64,000 nucleotides of DNA from Myxococcota bacterium (GTDB taxonomy: Bacteria > Myxococcota_A > UBA9160 > UBA4427). Location of the stretch: NCBI GenBank assembly GCA_028278345.1, contig JANQEL010000235.1, positions 62,001 to 126,000 on the forward strand, in the 5' to 3' direction. A program made the translations under genes and the position numbers. Within the stretch, counting starts at the first letter, position 1. Every line of letters begins with the position of its first letter. Shown here one piece after another: positions 35,531-46,385 of this stretch. A model generated the notes under the pieces. The model was not told the origin of the DNA and searched no databases. It saw only the letters and a program-made list of their open reading frames with translations.

Positions 35531-36228
35531 TCGCGAACCGCGAAGTGGGGCCATCCAGTCTCGTCGTCTTCGCAAAGCGCCCCGAGCCCGGGCAGGTGAA
35601 GACGCGGATGACCCCCGCCTTGTCAGCGGAGAGTGCCGCTTCGTTCTACCGCGAGATGCTGCTCGACGTGCTCGATGAATCGCAGCGGGCGTGTGCCGCG
35701 CAGGGGCTCGAAGGGATCGTCACGGTTTCACCGGCGAGCGCGATCGAGGAGTTTGCGCGCTTCGTACCGGCGGGCCTTCGCGTCCTCGCGCAGTGCGAAG
35801 GCGATCTCGGAACGCGCATGGCGTTCGAGGTCGAGCGTGCGCTCGCGACCGGCGCGCGAAAGGTGGTGCTGCGCGGAAGCGACAACCCCGCGCTCGGCGC
35901 CGACGAGATCGCGCGTCTCTTCGACGCCCTCGAACGCGTCGATGTCGCGGTGAGCCCCGACCGCGATGGCGGCTATGGCGCGATCGGCTTGCGCGTTTCG
36001 CCGCGCGACGTGTTCGCGCACGAGATGAGCCACGGGGAGGTGCTGCCGGCCACCCTCGAACGCGCTTCGCGCTGCGGCTTCAGCAGCGAAACCACCGAAG
36101 GCAGCTTCGATCTCGATACGCCCGAAGACTTCGCACTGCTCGCAGGCGAACGTAGTGCGCTCCCCAGAGATCGATGTCCGCGCACGCTCGCGTACGCGGA
36201 CACTCACGATCTATGGGCCCTCGAATGA
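35527..36228 (+). CDS. TIGR04282/DUF2064-type glycosyltransferase-like protein
   Basis: This 233-residue protein starts with GTG overlapping the upstream TGA. It has the family hallmarks 'LVVFAKRPEPGQVKTRMTPA', 'LRGSDNPALGADEI' and 'SPDRDGGYGAIGL', plus the C-terminal 'FDLDTPEDFALL'. The family (annotated as arsenosugar biosynthesis glycosyltransferase) has a GT-A fold; the true substrate here is unknown. The ORF-track extension back to 34669 is the shadow frame of the previous gene. Confidence 0.88.
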   Translation: MIANREVGPSSLVVFAKRPEPGQVKTRMTPALSAESAASFYREMLLDVLDESQRACAAQGLEGIVTVSPASAIEEFARFVPAGLRVLAQCEGDLGTRMAFEVERALATGARKVVLRGSDNPALGADEIARLFDALERVDVAVSPDRDGGYGAIGLRVSPRDVFAHEMSHGEVLPATLERASRCGFSSETTEGSFDLDTPEDFALLAGERSALPRDRCPRTLAYADTHDLWALE

Positions 36229-36250
36229 CACGGGCCGTCGGCTGTTCCGA

Positions 36251-36538
36251 CTAGACGCCCCAGCTCGCCGTGATGCCCAGCTTTTCCATCTTGGCGTAGA
36301 GCGTGCGGCGCCCGATGCCGAGCGCGCGCGCCGTCGCGGTGCGGTTGCCGCGACAGCGGCGCAGCGTCTGGCTGATCTGCCAGGCCTCGGCGAAGTCCAT
36401 CCAGGCGCGAAGCGATTGCGGCTCGCCGTTGTCGAGGGCGGCCGCGTGCTCGAGGAAGCGCCGAAACTCGTCGGGATCGATTGCGCTCCGAACGGGCCGA
36501 GGCTGAGCGGGGCTGTGGGTGTGGGGCGGTTGTGTCAT
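36251..36538 (-). CDS. small Fis-type helix-turn-helix protein
   Basis: From ATG 36538 (MTQPPHTHSPAQ) the 95-residue protein ends in a Fis/HTH_8 domain: 'WQISQTLRRCRGNRTATARA' and 'LGIGRRTLYAKMEKLGI', the type found at the C-terminus of NtrC-family activators. No receiver or ATPase domain precedes it. It may be a small nucleoid or regulatory DNA-binding protein. It converges with the transferase pair. Confidence 0.8.
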   Translation of the reverse strand: MTQPPHTHSPAQPRPVRSAIDPDEFRRFLEHAAALDNGEPQSLRAWMDFAEAWQISQTLRRCRGNRTATARALGIGRRTLYAKMEKLGITASWGV

Positions 36539-37357
<819 letters not shown>

Positions 37358-37481
37358 CCCAGCCGCGCGCCCGGGCTGCGCGCACCGCGCCGCCCTCCTG
37401 CCAGCCACCCGCGAGTTCGCTGCCCCTCAGGCACCAGGAAGGCCACGAGGCATCAAGTTCCTCGTCAGTGAACCGATGTTT

Positions 37482-37504
37482 TTTGTGGAAATATTTCCCA
37501 CAAA
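37482..37504. promoter_or_regulatory. AT-rich palindrome upstream of the DUF6502 gene
   Basis: The perfect palindrome GGAAATATTTCC is flanked by TTTGT and ACAAA with one extra C, making a 23 bp dyad in otherwise GC-rich DNA. It ends 21 bp before the DUF6502 start codon. This is the expected position for a repressor site. Confidence 0.6.
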
Positions 37505-37525
37505 GAGCGATCCTGGGTTGCGACC

Positions 37526-38386
37526 ATGAGTGGCGAGCAGAACGAAACACCTGCAGTTCCGGGGCCTTCCACCCGCCTCACTGCGGCGGTGCGGATGCTG
37601 CTGCGCCCGCTCGTCCACCTGCTCCTTTCGCGTCAGATCACCTTCCCGATGTTGAGTGGTTGGTTGAAGGAAATCTACGTCGAGGTGGCGCGCGACGAGT
37701 TCGCGATCGAGGGCAAGCGGCTCACCGATAGCCGCGTGCACCTGCTCACCGGCATCCACCGCAAGGACGTGAAGCGTCTGCGCGAGCAACCCGAGGATGC
37801 CGAGACGGAAGAGCGGCCGAAGTCGCTGACGCTGGGCGCCCAGATCGTGGCGCGCTGGACCGACGTGGCCGAGTTCCAGGACGAAGCCGGCAAGCCGCGC
37901 CCGCTGCCGCGGCGGCCGACGCCGGTTGAAGCCAGCTTCGAGGATCTCGTGGCCTCGGTGAGTCGCGACATCCGCCCGCGCTCGGTGCTCGACGAGTGGT
38001 TGCGGCTCGGTGTCGCCTCCCTCGACGACTCCGATCACGTCGTGCTGAACGGCGATGCCTTCATCCCGAGCAAGAGCTTCGAAGAAAAGGCCTACTCCCT
38101 CGGTCATACCCTGCACGATCACATCGCGGCCGGCGCCCACAACCTGCGCGACGGCGACCCGCCGATGATGGAGCGCAGTGTCTTCTATGCCTCTCTTTCC
38201 GACGAATCGGTGCAAGAGCTGCTCGAGCTCGCAGAGGCGCGCGGCATGGATGCGCTGCACGAAGTGAATCGCCGCGCGATCGAGCTGCAGGAGCGCGATG
38301 GCGGAGGGAAGGGCGCCGTGCACCGCATGCGCTTCGGCATCTACAGCTTCCGCGCGAAGCGTGGGGATGGCGATTATGGCGATTGA
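37526..38386 (+). CDS. DUF6502-family protein
   Basis: The 286-residue soluble protein begins with the family pattern 'LLRPLVHLLLSRQITFPMLS' and 'LTDSRVHLLTGIHRKDVKRL'. The central 'IVARWTDVAEFQDEAGKPRP' matches what I know of DUF6502. The N-terminal half looks like a helix-turn-helix, so a DNA-binding role is plausible but unproven. It overlaps the start of the DUF5666 gene, and these two families are often neighbours. The dyad at 37482 may autoregulate the pair. Confidence 0.8.
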   Translation: MSGEQNETPAVPGPSTRLTAAVRMLLRPLVHLLLSRQITFPMLSGWLKEIYVEVARDEFAIEGKRLTDSRVHLLTGIHRKDVKRLREQPEDAETEERPKSLTLGAQIVARWTDVAEFQDEAGKPRPLPRRPTPVEASFEDLVASVSRDIRPRSVLDEWLRLGVASLDDSDHVVLNGDAFIPSKSFEEKAYSLGHTLHDHIAAGAHNLRDGDPPMMERSVFYASLSDESVQELLELAEARGMDALHEVNRRAIELQERDGGGKGAVHRMRFGIYSFRAKRGDGDYGD

Positions 38387-39641
38387 ACGCCGCTTGCGAT
38401 CGCGCTCGTGGGTCGCGCTCGTTGGCGCGATCGCACTGCTGTGTTCGACGCCCGCACTCGCGAACGACCCGTGCGCGGCGAACGGCGCCGAGCAACCGCT
38501 GCAGCTCGCCCAGAGTGATTCCGGCATCTCGGGCACAGGGCTCGACGGCGGTGACGACTCCGGCATCGGGGGCACGGGGCTTTCGGGCGGCGACGATTCG
38601 GGCATCGGCGGAACCGGTATCTACGGAACCATCACGGCCTTCGGCAGCATCTGCGTGAACGGCCTGCGCGTGCACTACGATGAAGGCACGCCCGTCGAAG
38701 TCGATGGCAGCGCAGCGAGCGCATCGTCACTCGCGATCGGCCAGGTGGTCGCGGTCGACGCCCTGACCCACGGCGGCGAGAGCGGCGAACTCACGGCACG
38801 CAGCGTGAGCGTTCACAGCCTGCTCTCCGGCCCGATCACGGGCATCGACGAACGGGCGCAGATGCTCGACGTCATGGGCGCACCGGTCGAGGTTTCCGCC
38901 GAGGCGTTCGCCCACGCGGCACAGCTCGGTGTCGGTTCTCGGGTGAAGGTCGCGGGCCTGCGGCGAGACGATGGGGTCGTGGAGGCGAGCCTGCTGACGG
39001 ATGCGGATCGCGACGCGCCCGACGCGATCGCGGGGCTCGCGCGCATCGAACCGAACGATGAGATCCACGTCGGCGGCATCGCGCTCACGGGCGGCGGCGT
39101 CCCCGAAGTCGCGGCGGGAGATCACCTGCGCGCAGAGGGGCGCTACTTCGTGACGACGCGTCGCTTCGACGTCCAGCAGGTGAGCTCGATGCCACTGCTC
39201 TCGAGCGACGTCGCGCGGCTCTCCGTCGAAGGCTTCGTGCACGAGATCGGTGCCGAGGGGCGGCTCTTCCTGCCCGGCGTCGAAGTGGAGCGAACCTCCC
39301 TCGAACGCGCCACGGGGGCCGTCGACCGCGCGACACGCGTGCGCGTCACCGGCAGTCGCGACCGCTTCGGGCGGTTGCGCGTCGAGCGGCTCCAGCGCGT
39401 CGATCGGCCGAAGCTCGAGATCGACACGATGCGCGCGCGGGCGCGCATGCGGGCCCAGCGCGCGGATCGTCCGCAGAAGATCCAGAAGAAGGCGAACGAT
39501 ACGAGGCCCACGCGCGTCGACATCCTCAAACCCGAGCGCCCCCAGAAGCCGATTCGCCCGCGGCCCCCAGAGCGGCCGACCAAGCCCGACATTCCCACGG
39601 TGATCGACGACGCGGCGGTTCGCGACGCCATGCGTCGCTGA
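38367..39641 (+). CDS. DUF5666-containing exported protein with DSGI-GTG repeats
   Basis: From ATG 38367 (or 38376) the protein has a signal peptide ('ALLCSTPALA'). Three short tandem units of the form DSGI(S/G)GTG(L/I) follow, leading into 'YGTITAFGSICVNGLRV', the DUF5666 entry motif. OB-like DUF5666 repeats follow ('GQVVAVDAL', 'GSRVKVAGL'). The C-terminus is basic and Pro-rich ('RPQKPIRPRPPERPTKP'). The role is unknown, probably envelope-associated. Translation is coupled to the DUF6502 gene by a 20 bp overlap. Confidence 0.85.
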   Translation: MAIMAIERRLRSRSWVALVGAIALLCSTPALANDPCAANGAEQPLQLAQSDSGISGTGLDGGDDSGIGGTGLSGGDDSGIGGTGIYGTITAFGSICVNGLRVHYDEGTPVEVDGSAASASSLAIGQVVAVDALTHGGESGELTARSVSVHSLLSGPITGIDERAQMLDVMGAPVEVSAEAFAHAAQLGVGSRVKVAGLRRDDGVVEASLLTDADRDAPDAIAGLARIEPNDEIHVGGIALTGGGVPEVAAGDHLRAEGRYFVTTRRFDVQQVSSMPLLSSDVARLSVEGFVHEIGAEGRLFLPGVEVERTSLERATGAVDRATRVRVTGSRDRFGRLRVERLQRVDRPKLEIDTMRARARMRAQRADRPQKIQKKANDTRPTRVDILKPERPQKPIRPRPPERPTKPDIPTVIDDAAVRDAMRR

Positions 39642-39675
39642 TCGCCCGCTCCTGGGAGTCCTCTAGACTCCCCGC

Positions 39676-41139
39676 ATGCGAATCGCTCTCGGGTTCCTCC
39701 TCGCGCTGCTCGTCACGAGCTTCTCCTGCGCAACGCCCGACGACGGGGCGCCGCGCTACGCGAACGCCACCATGGGGATCGCGTCCAACTTCTCCGAACA
39801 GTGGGCGGTCTACACCGATCACGCTTCGGCGCCCGAGCTGGTGAAGCCCCAGTTCCCACCCGACAAGGGCCCCGATGAATCGCCGCTGCTACTGGCGATG
39901 CGTTCGACGGGGGATGCGTTTGCGCGCGTGCTCGTCGATCCGGTGCCGCATTCGTGGGATGCGCGCCAGTACTTCGATCGCCTGTTCTTCGCCTTCGGGC
40001 GCCATGCCGAGATCTTCGAGGTGTCGCAGAGCATCGAGCACGACGCCGTGCGCTGGGTCTACCGCGATCGATCGATGGAGAACGAGCTCGTCTTCATCGA
40101 GACGGTGACCGTGCGCGCGGGCTATGGCATTCGCATCAGCTACTGGACGCCATCTTCGGTGCTGCCGCTCTACCGTTCGGAGTTCCAGGCGCTCACCGAA
40201 CACTGGCGCTTCCGCGATGAAGAGGGCGAGTGGCAGACACGATGGGTGGGGCTCGAGGACGCGCTCTCGCGAGAAGGCTTCGAACACATCGCTCTCGTCG
40301 AGCCGGGGCGTACCGTCGAAGGCTGCGCGCTGGGCGAACACCCGTTGCTCTTCGAGGTGCCCGGCGAACAGGGCACCTTGCACCTCTTCGGTTCGGTGCA
40401 TCTCGGAGAGCCGAGCCTCTACCCGCTGCCCGATGTGATCGAAGCCGCGTTCAAGGATTCGGATAGCCTCGTCGTCGAACTCGACATCACCGCGATCCCC
40501 GTGCAGCGCGAGGTCGCGGCGTTGATGGAGACGCTCGGGTCGCTGCCCGTGGGCGAGCACGTGCGCGACCACCTCGAAGCGGGCACGTACCGCAAGCTCG
40601 AGGAGGCGTTCAGCGAGCTCGGTATCCCGATGCGCAGCTTCACGAACCTGAAGCCCTGGGCAATCGCCACCGTGCTGACGGCGATCAAGCTGCAGTCGCT
40701 TGGATACATGCCGCGCTACGGCGTGGATCGCTACTTCCTCGACCGGGCGGGCACACGAGAGATCGTGAGCCTCGAAACCCCTCGCGAACAACTCGCGATG
40801 CTCGACGGCATCGATGGCGAGTTGTATCTCGCCTTCTCGATGCTCGGCTTCGAGACGTTCGATCAAGACGCGAAGGACATCATGCGCGCGTGGCGCTGCG
40901 GCGACGCCGACGCGATCGAATCCCTCTTCGTCGCGACCCCCGCCAACCGGTTGCCCGGTTCAGACGACGTTCTCGATGCGATCTTCTACGAACGAAACGA
41001 ACGCATGGCCGACGCGGCGGCGAAGCGGCTCGAGGTGCCCGGTGAGCACTTCATGGTGGTGGGAGCGGGCCACCTGGTGGGCGAACGCGGCATTCCCGCC
41101 CTGCTGCGGGAGCGCGGCTACGAGGTGATCTCGCACTAG
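39676..41139 (+). CDS. TraB/GumN family lipoprotein
   Basis: The 487-residue protein begins with a lipoprotein signal ('LLVTSFSCATPDD'). The C-terminal ~270 residues are a TraB/GumN domain: 'LHLFGSVHLGEPSLYPLP', 'YGVDRYFLDRA', 'FYERNERMADAA', and 'VVGAGHLVGERGIPALLRER'. The conserved Gly-His pairs match the family, which is related to Tiki-type peptidases. The N-terminal ~200 residues are an additional domain of unknown type. It precedes two small envelope genes. Confidence 0.88.
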   Translation: MRIALGFLLALLVTSFSCATPDDGAPRYANATMGIASNFSEQWAVYTDHASAPELVKPQFPPDKGPDESPLLLAMRSTGDAFARVLVDPVPHSWDARQYFDRLFFAFGRHAEIFEVSQSIEHDAVRWVYRDRSMENELVFIETVTVRAGYGIRISYWTPSSVLPLYRSEFQALTEHWRFRDEEGEWQTRWVGLEDALSREGFEHIALVEPGRTVEGCALGEHPLLFEVPGEQGTLHLFGSVHLGEPSLYPLPDVIEAAFKDSDSLVVELDITAIPVQREVAALMETLGSLPVGEHVRDHLEAGTYRKLEEAFSELGIPMRSFTNLKPWAIATVLTAIKLQSLGYMPRYGVDRYFLDRAGTREIVSLETPREQLAMLDGIDGELYLAFSMLGFETFDQDAKDIMRAWRCGDADAIESLFVATPANRLPGSDDVLDAIFYERNERMADAAAKRLEVPGEHFMVVGAGHLVGERGIPALLRERGYEVISH

Positions 41140-41218
41140 GGCGCTTTCTACGCGAGTTGGGCTCGCCTCTCATGCTCTCGGCTTGACACGACCCCGCCCG
41201 CGTGAGTGAATGGGTGCC

Positions 41219-41476
41219 ATGAAACAAGGCGTACTCGTGATGTGGTTGGTGCTGCTCGTCGGCATGTTGGTCGGCGGCAGGTTCGGTGCGATCGCGGGGC
41301 CGATCTTCTGGCTCCTCGCGGTCGTGCACCTCGTCGAATTCTTCTGGAAGCGAAGCGTGCTCGAGAAGGCCGGCGGCTCGATGGGGCAGCACTTCATCCA
41401 GGTGATGATCTACGGGCTCTTCCACTGGAAGCCCCTCGAAGAAGCGCAGCAGGGCGGCTCGGCGGATTCGGCCTAG
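41219..41476 (+). CDS. small two-TM protein, DUF1145-like
   Basis: From ATG 41219 (MKQGVLVMWLVLLVG; an ATG also exists at 41210) the 85-residue protein has two membrane helices followed by 'MGQHFIQVMIYGLFHWKPLE'. This resembles DUF1145 proteins. A TTGACA lies at 41183-41188 but has no good -10. Its stop overlaps the next GTG (TAGTG). Confidence 0.7.
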   Translation: MKQGVLVMWLVLLVGMLVGGRFGAIAGPIFWLLAVVHLVEFFWKRSVLEKAGGSMGQHFIQVMIYGLFHWKPLEEAQQGGSADSA

Positions 41477-41961
41477 TGACCAATCCCATCACCCGGTTGC
41501 TCGTACTCGCCCCGACCCTGGCGTTGGCGGCGGGCTGTGCTTCGGAGCCCCCGGCTCCCGCGCCGGCCGAGGCCGCTGAAGCGGCACCGCAGATCACCCT
41601 CGCGAATGGCGAAGCCAACTGGATCGTCGTCGAAGACGCGACCCGAAGTGGCGCGACCTTCACCTTCTCCGAGGTGCACATCGCCGCCAACGGCTGGCTC
41701 GTCATGCACCCCTTCGAGAACGGCAAGCCCAACGGCAACATCTACGTCGGCGCCACCTACATCGCGGCGGGCACCAACCGCGACGTCGAAATCACCGTCG
41801 ACCCGGAGCCCAACACCGGCGACATGTTCATCGTGATGCTCCACAGTGACGTCAACGAGAACCAGGTGTTCGACTTCGTCTTTGTCGACGAACGCAACGT
41901 CCTCGACAAAGCCGTCTTCGAAGGCGCGACGATGATCGCCCACGCCATCGCGGCGCCCTGA
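41476..41961 (+). CDS. DUF7282-like lipoprotein
   Basis: The 161-residue protein starts with GTG in a TAGTG overlap and has a lipobox ('LALAAGCASE') and an Ala/Pro linker. A single beta-rich domain follows: 'ATFTFSEVHIAANGWLVMHP', 'TYIAAGTNRDVEITVDPEP', and 'FIVMLHSDVNENQVFDFV'. The pattern fits DUF7282. The role is unknown; it is coupled to the small membrane protein before it. Confidence 0.75.
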   Translation: MTNPITRLLVLAPTLALAAGCASEPPAPAPAEAAEAAPQITLANGEANWIVVEDATRSGATFTFSEVHIAANGWLVMHPFENGKPNGNIYVGATYIAAGTNRDVEITVDPEPNTGDMFIVMLHSDVNENQVFDFVFVDERNVLDKAVFEGATMIAHAIAAP

Positions 41962-41976
41962 CGCTCGGTTCCCCGC

Positions 41977-44900
41977 CTACGACTCGCTCGCCGTTGTCGA
42001 GGAGCGCGCGCCGCTCCTCTGCGCGCCCATGCGCGTCGCGGTTGTCCGCGAGTAGGCGATCGACCCGATCGCACTGAAGATCATTGCGATCACGAGCAGG
42101 GCGAGACCGCGATCGTCGATCGAGGGAACCTGGGTGAGTTCCACGAAGTGGGTCTCGGCCATGTCGTAGGCCGCAATGCCGACCTGCGACCCCATGACGC
42201 GTCCCGCCAGATCGTCAGCCTCCACATGGATGCCGCCCCACAGGCGCGAGATGCCCGCCTCGTCCGCGGCATCGTAATAGCGCGCCCACTGCAAGGTGAT
42301 GGGCGCGGTCGGGCCGTTCTCGAACTCGAGGAACGAGCCCTGGGGCGCCGTGAAGGTGCCGAGACCACCCGGGAAATAGGAGTCCCCGGTGAACAGCGTC
42401 AGCACTTCGGCCGCGGCGCGGCTGAAGGTGCTGTGACCCGAGGTATATCCTGCAAACGGCGGCGTGACGAAGGTCTCGCGCTGGTAGGGAAGCCACTCGA
42501 TGGCGCGGATCCACTCGACGCCGCTGTACTGCGTGTGGGGGTCCCCGGGCTGGCCGGGCCAGGTGCGGATCGCGATCTCACCGATCGCCGGCTGTCCCTG
42601 GTCGTCGAGCACGTTCTCGTGGCGCTGGCCGGGCTGGCTGCTTGCGACGGTCACGACCTCGATCAGGCCCGGCACGAGCGGTAATCCGTCGATATCGAAG
42701 CTCGGGTCGAAGACGTCGGTGCTCTGCCCCCTGCCGCCCATGTAGCGGATCTGGGTGATGGGTCGCACGTAGTCGTACTTGCGCTTCGCGTCCCACGCGG
42801 CGATCGCCGCGTCACTCACCGCGGCATTGAGGGCGAAGTAGAGCTTCACGTCCCACTCGAGGTCGTTCACGATGGGGCCGACACCGCCGATCCGCTTGAC
42901 CGTCTGCGGGTGGTCGGAAACGTAGTTGGCGAGCGTGTTCCAGTGGCCGGGGGGCGTTTCGGAATCGGGGCCGTCGGCCCAGAACTCGGCGAGTACGCGG
43001 CCATAGTCGGCGCGCTTGACCACATTCGGTGCATAGGGTTGGCCGGTCGACGGGTTGATCGAGTAGCCGGTGCCGTCGTTTGTGCCCAGTGTGTTGTTGA
43101 AGATCGCGCCCGGCGAGACGTCGATCATCACATTGTCGTCGGGGTCGACCCAACTGCTGAACTCGATGACTTCAGTGATCTTGTCCTTGAACTCGTCGTC
43201 GGACGCGCACGGGTAGATGAAGCAGCCGAGATAGGGCGGGTCGCCGGGGTCGAGGTAGACGTGGTTTGCGCTGGCGCGCGAAAGAGCAAACGGCGTGACG
43301 TTGCCCCAATGCGAGCCGAGGAACTCCTGGGTGCTCGCGCCGACGTTGATGCCGTTCTGAAGGATCAGGTACTCGAGGGAGAGGGGTTGCCAGCGGTTGG
43401 GATCGCTCAGCGGCGGAGGCTGCTGGCCCGGTACCCGGGCCTGGGTGACGCCCGCAAGATCGACCAGCATCGGCACGTTGATGGGCGCGTAGGTCGGATC
43501 CGTATAAGCCGCAACCTCGTTCGCGCCGTCTGCGTTCCCGGCGGTCAGGACCGTGTAGGCGATGTGATTGCCGAGTTCGGCGTCCGGGTCGACGCCGCCG
43601 CTGCTCGCGGTGAAACCCTTGTCGTAGCCCAGGTAGTCCATCAACGCGTCGAAACTCGTCGATGCATACGCGGCGGAGTCGGGCGACGACTTCGGCTCGA
43701 CGAAGCGGGCCTTCACGATGCGGTAGGCGGCGTAGCTCATCGCCTTCTCGCGGGAGGCCTCGACATCGTTCGAGTGGACCAGCTTGTCGACGAAGTAGCC
43801 ACGCCCCACTTCGCTGTACGCCGTCCAGGCATCCCACATGCCGGCCGACATGTGGAAGAGATTGCGGGAGTGCACGGTGGGCGCCGGGTAGTCGCGGCGA
43901 ATGGCGTCGAGCAGGACCTCGTTCCACAGCCGCGCTACCGAGAGCGCGGCCACCATGCCGTCACAGGCATCGCCAATGTGGTCGAAGTCCCAATCGCCCT
44001 GGGTCGGATTCGCGTTGGACGGGCAGTTGTCGAGGGCATCGGACCACTCGTCGCCGTCCATGTCGTTGGCGTCGTTGCAAGCGTCGCCTTCCCCGTCGCC
44101 GTCGGTGTCTTCCTGAAGTGGGTTGTATACGTCAGGACAGTTGTCCTGGCTGGCCAGGACGCCGTCGCCATCCGTGTCGGAGTCGATGACGGCGGGCGGC
44201 ACGCTCGAAATGGCGGGTGCCGTGCCGCCGCCGATCTCCGAGGCCGTTCCGGCGGCGATCGAGATTCGCATCGTTCCGACGCCAGAGAGCGCGCTCGCGG
44301 TCACGGTTCGCGTCGTGGTGCCCGAGCCGGAAACCCCAACCGTCGCCGTGACGCTGCCGGTCGTGACCAGGGTGACGTCGCCCGGCGCCAGCGTGACGGT
44401 GTCCGCGCCCGAATAGTCGACGGTCCAGGAGATGGGACCAGTGGAGGTCGATAGCGGGCTTGGAAGGGAGACCGCCAGCTCGATCGGCGGCGTGATGGTG
44501 ATCTCCTGGTTCGCAGAGACGCTGGTCTGCGCCGTCGTCGTCCCGTCGGGCCAGGTGACCTCGACGAGGTCGACGGTCGCCGCCGCCCCCAGCCCGAACG
44601 TCGCCGCTGCGGGCTCTTGACTCGCCATGCTCCCACCGGCTCGAATGAGGCGCATGTAGGTGTTGCCGCCGATCGTGATGCGGACCACCGAGCCGATGCC
44701 GCGTCGGTTGCCGCCGATCGTCAGGCGCGGTTTGACGGTCAGGAAGTTGTTCGGGCTGCCGCCGCCAGTGTGCTGGTTCTCGAGTAGGCGCACGGATCCT
44801 GTGAGGGTCGTCTGCAGGAGGTCGGGGTCCCCGTCCCCGTCGTAGTCGAACGCGGCGAGCCCGCTGCCGTTGTACGTGTCGTCGAAGTCGACGCTCGCCG

Positions 44901-46056
44901 ATTCATCGGTGAAGGTCATCGCGGGGTTCTGGTCGTTGTGCCAGAAACGCGATGGGTCGTCGCTGAAGGGCGGGAGGAAGCCGAAGCCGTTGGTGGCGGC
45001 GAGATCGAGCCAGGTATCGCCATCGGCGTCGAAAAACGTCGTTCCCCAGCCCCAGCCCGCATTGTGGACGCCCGAAAAGTAGGCGATCTCGTCGAAGGAG
45101 GGGTTCAGGCCGGTGGTGTCGTTTCGAAACAGGACGTTGTGCTTGAAGCCGACCCGGATGTTGGTGATGAAGATGTCGAGATCGCCATCGTTGTCAGCGT
45201 CGCCGACCGCCACGCCCATCTCGTTGAATGCCGTGTCGACGCCGGCGGCCACGGAGATGTCGGTGAATGTGTTGTCGCCGTCGTTGATCCAGAGCCGATT
45301 GGGCGCGGCGTCGATGGATTCGAAGATGTCCATCAGCCCGTCGTTGTTCCAGTCGTGGAAGACGGGCTGGAAACTCCGGACGTCGGTGCCGACGGAAATA
45401 CCGCTCGAATCGGAGATGTCCGAGAACGTGCCGTCCCGATTGTTGAGGAAGAGGAACGACGCGTCGCCCCAGACCGAGATGAACAGCTCCAGGTATCCAT
45501 CGCCGTTGATGTCACCTGCGGCCATCCCCCCGACCGAATCGCCCAGGCCACCGCCGACGTTCGTCGAGAGGCCCGCCGCCACCGATACGTCCGTGAAGAG
45601 GCCCGGAGATGTCTGGCGATAGAGCTTGAGCGTCGGGTTGGTGCAGGGCGGCAGGATGCCGTAGCAGTCGCCGGCCACTGCGAGATCGAGCAGGCCGTCG
45701 CCGTCGTAGTCGAAGAAGAGGGCCGACCGGTGCCTGTCCAGCGAGTCGACGCCGGCCGCGGCCGCGATCTCCGTGTAGTTCCCGACACCGTCGTTCTCGT
45801 AGAGCTGGTCGCTGATGCCGGAAGCGTTCGGCACGAAGATGTCCACATCGCCGTCGTCGTCGTAGTCGGCTGCCGCGACGCCGCCGAATGTGCCACCGGC
45901 TGCGGCGAACGAACCGATGCCGCGAGTCCCGGAGACCTCGACGAACTGGATGTCGGGGGCACCCAGCGCAGGTGAGCTGAGGGTCGTGAGGGTGAGCCAG
46001 AAGGCGAAGAGGTTGACGCACGCGGCGAGGCTGCGTCGGCGACTCGGGTAGCGCAA
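41977..46056 (-). CDS. FG-GAP/ASPIC/TSP3/vanadium-haloperoxidase fusion protein
   Basis: This 1359-residue exported protein has, in order: a signal peptide ('SSPALG'), seven or so FG-GAP/VCBS repeats with calcium loops ('[11 protein letters not shown]', '[11 protein letters not shown]'), an ASPIC/UnbV domain ('[14 protein letters not shown]'), a beta domain, and thrombospondin type 3 Asp repeats ('[11 protein letters not shown]'). A vanadium haloperoxidase/PAP2-type domain follows with all three signature motifs: K-x6-RP ('KRKYDYVRP'), SGH ('GYTSGHSTF') and SR-x5-H-x3-D ('[12 protein letters not shown]'). It ends with a hydrophobic segment and basic residues like a sorting tail. It is probably a surface oxidase or phosphatase with a calcium-bound adhesive propeller. 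Confidence 0.9.
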   Translation of the reverse strand: MRYPSRRRSLAACVNLFAFWLTLTTLSSPALGAPDIQFVEVSGTRGIGSFAAAGGTFGGVAAADYDDDGDVDIFVPNASGISDQLYENDGVGNYTEIAAAAGVDSLDRHRSALFFDYDGDGLLDLAVAGDCYGILPPCTNPTLKLYRQTSPGLFTDVSVAAGLSTNVGGGLGDSVGGMAAGDINGDGYLELFISVWGDASFLFLNNRDGTFSDISDSSGISVGTDVRSFQPVFHDWNNDGLMDIFESIDAAPNRLWINDGDNTFTDISVAAGVDTAFNEMGVAVGDADNDGDLDIFITNIRVGFKHNVLFRNDTTGLNPSFDEIAYFSGVHNAGWGWGTTFFDADGDTWLDLAATNGFGFLPPFSDDPSRFWHNDQNPAMTFTDESASVDFDDTYNGSGLAAFDYDGDGDPDLLQTTLTGSVRLLENQHTGGGSPNNFLTVKPRLTIGGNRRGIGSVVRITIGGNTYMRLIRAGGSMASQEPAAATFGLGAAATVDLVEVTWPDGTTTAQTSVSANQEITITPPIELAVSLPSPLSTSTGPISWTVDYSGADTVTLAPGDVTLVTTGSVTATVGVSGSGTTTRTVTASALSGVGTMRISIAAGTASEIGGGTAPAISSVPPAVIDSDTDGDGVLASQDNCPDVYNPLQEDTDGDGEGDACNDANDMDGDEWSDALDNCPSNANPTQGDWDFDHIGDACDGMVAALSVARLWNEVLLDAIRRDYPAPTVHSRNLFHMSAGMWDAWTAYSEVGRGYFVDKLVHSNDVEASREKAMSYAAYRIVKARFVEPKSSPDSAAYASTSFDALMDYLGYDKGFTASSGGVDPDAELGNHIAYTVLTAGNADGANEVAAYTDPTYAPINVPMLVDLAGVTQARVPGQQPPPLSDPNRWQPLSLEYLILQNGINVGASTQEFLGSHWGNVTPFALSRASANHVYLDPGDPPYLGCFIYPCASDDEFKDKITEVIEFSSWVDPDDNVMIDVSPGAIFNNTLGTNDGTGYSINPSTGQPYAPNVVKRADYGRVLAEFWADGPDSETPPGHWNTLANYVSDHPQTVKRIGGVGPIVNDLEWDVKLYFALNAAVSDAAIAAWDAKRKYDYVRPITQIRYMGGRGQSTDVFDPSFDIDGLPLVPGLIEVVTVASSQPGQRHENVLDDQGQPAIGEIAIRTWPGQPGDPHTQYSGVEWIRAIEWLPYQRETFVTPPFAGYTSGHSTFSRAAAEVLTLFTGDSYFPGGLGTFTAPQGSFLEFENGPTAPITLQWARYYDAADEAGISRLWGGIHVEADDLAGRVMGSQVGIAAYDMAETHFVELTQVPSIDDRGLALLVIAMIFSAIGSIAYSRTTATRMGAQRSGARSSTTASES

Positions 46057-46385
46057 AACGAATCTCCAACCGCAGCAGCGGGTCAGCGAGTCCTTTCCTT
46101 GCTCGAATCATTATACGCACAGATCGCCGCGAGGCGGCGAAGCGATTGCAGGCAAGGACTTCACGCGCTGCACGTGGACCTCTCGAGAATGTCCAGATCG
46201 AGAGGTCGGGGTGCGAGGGCCGGTCGCGTACGGCAGGAGGTAGGCAAACGAAAGAACGACCTCCCGACCATTGCCAGGAGACGCATTTCCGTTCTAGTTC
46301 AAGGGGACTCCGGGCAGAGCTGCCGCCGCTGCCAGAACTCCCGGTTCTCGGCCGCGAGGATCGCGCCTTCGACGCGCCCGGCTCC
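46057..46385. other. intergenic region between dapB and the haloperoxidase fusion
   Basis: On the minus strand a perfect -10 TATAAT (46110-46115) lies 54 bp before the fusion gene, without a clear -35. A 10 bp inverted repeat lies at 46177-46207. I see no gene; the ORFs extending here from dapB's complement are shadows. Confidence 0.5.
46177..46207. repeat. inverted repeat GACCTCTCGA-N11-TCGAGAGGTC
   Basis: Perfect 10 bp arms flank an 11-base spacer between the haloperoxidase promoter and the dapB stop. No T-run follows on either strand, so it does not look like an intrinsic terminator. An operator or RNA hairpin is possible. Confidence 0.45.

Noticed and set aside
41183-41211. TTGACA promoter for the DUF1145-like gene
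   Set aside because: The 17-bp-spaced hexamer GTGAAT overlaps the possible start codon and matches the -10 consensus poorly.
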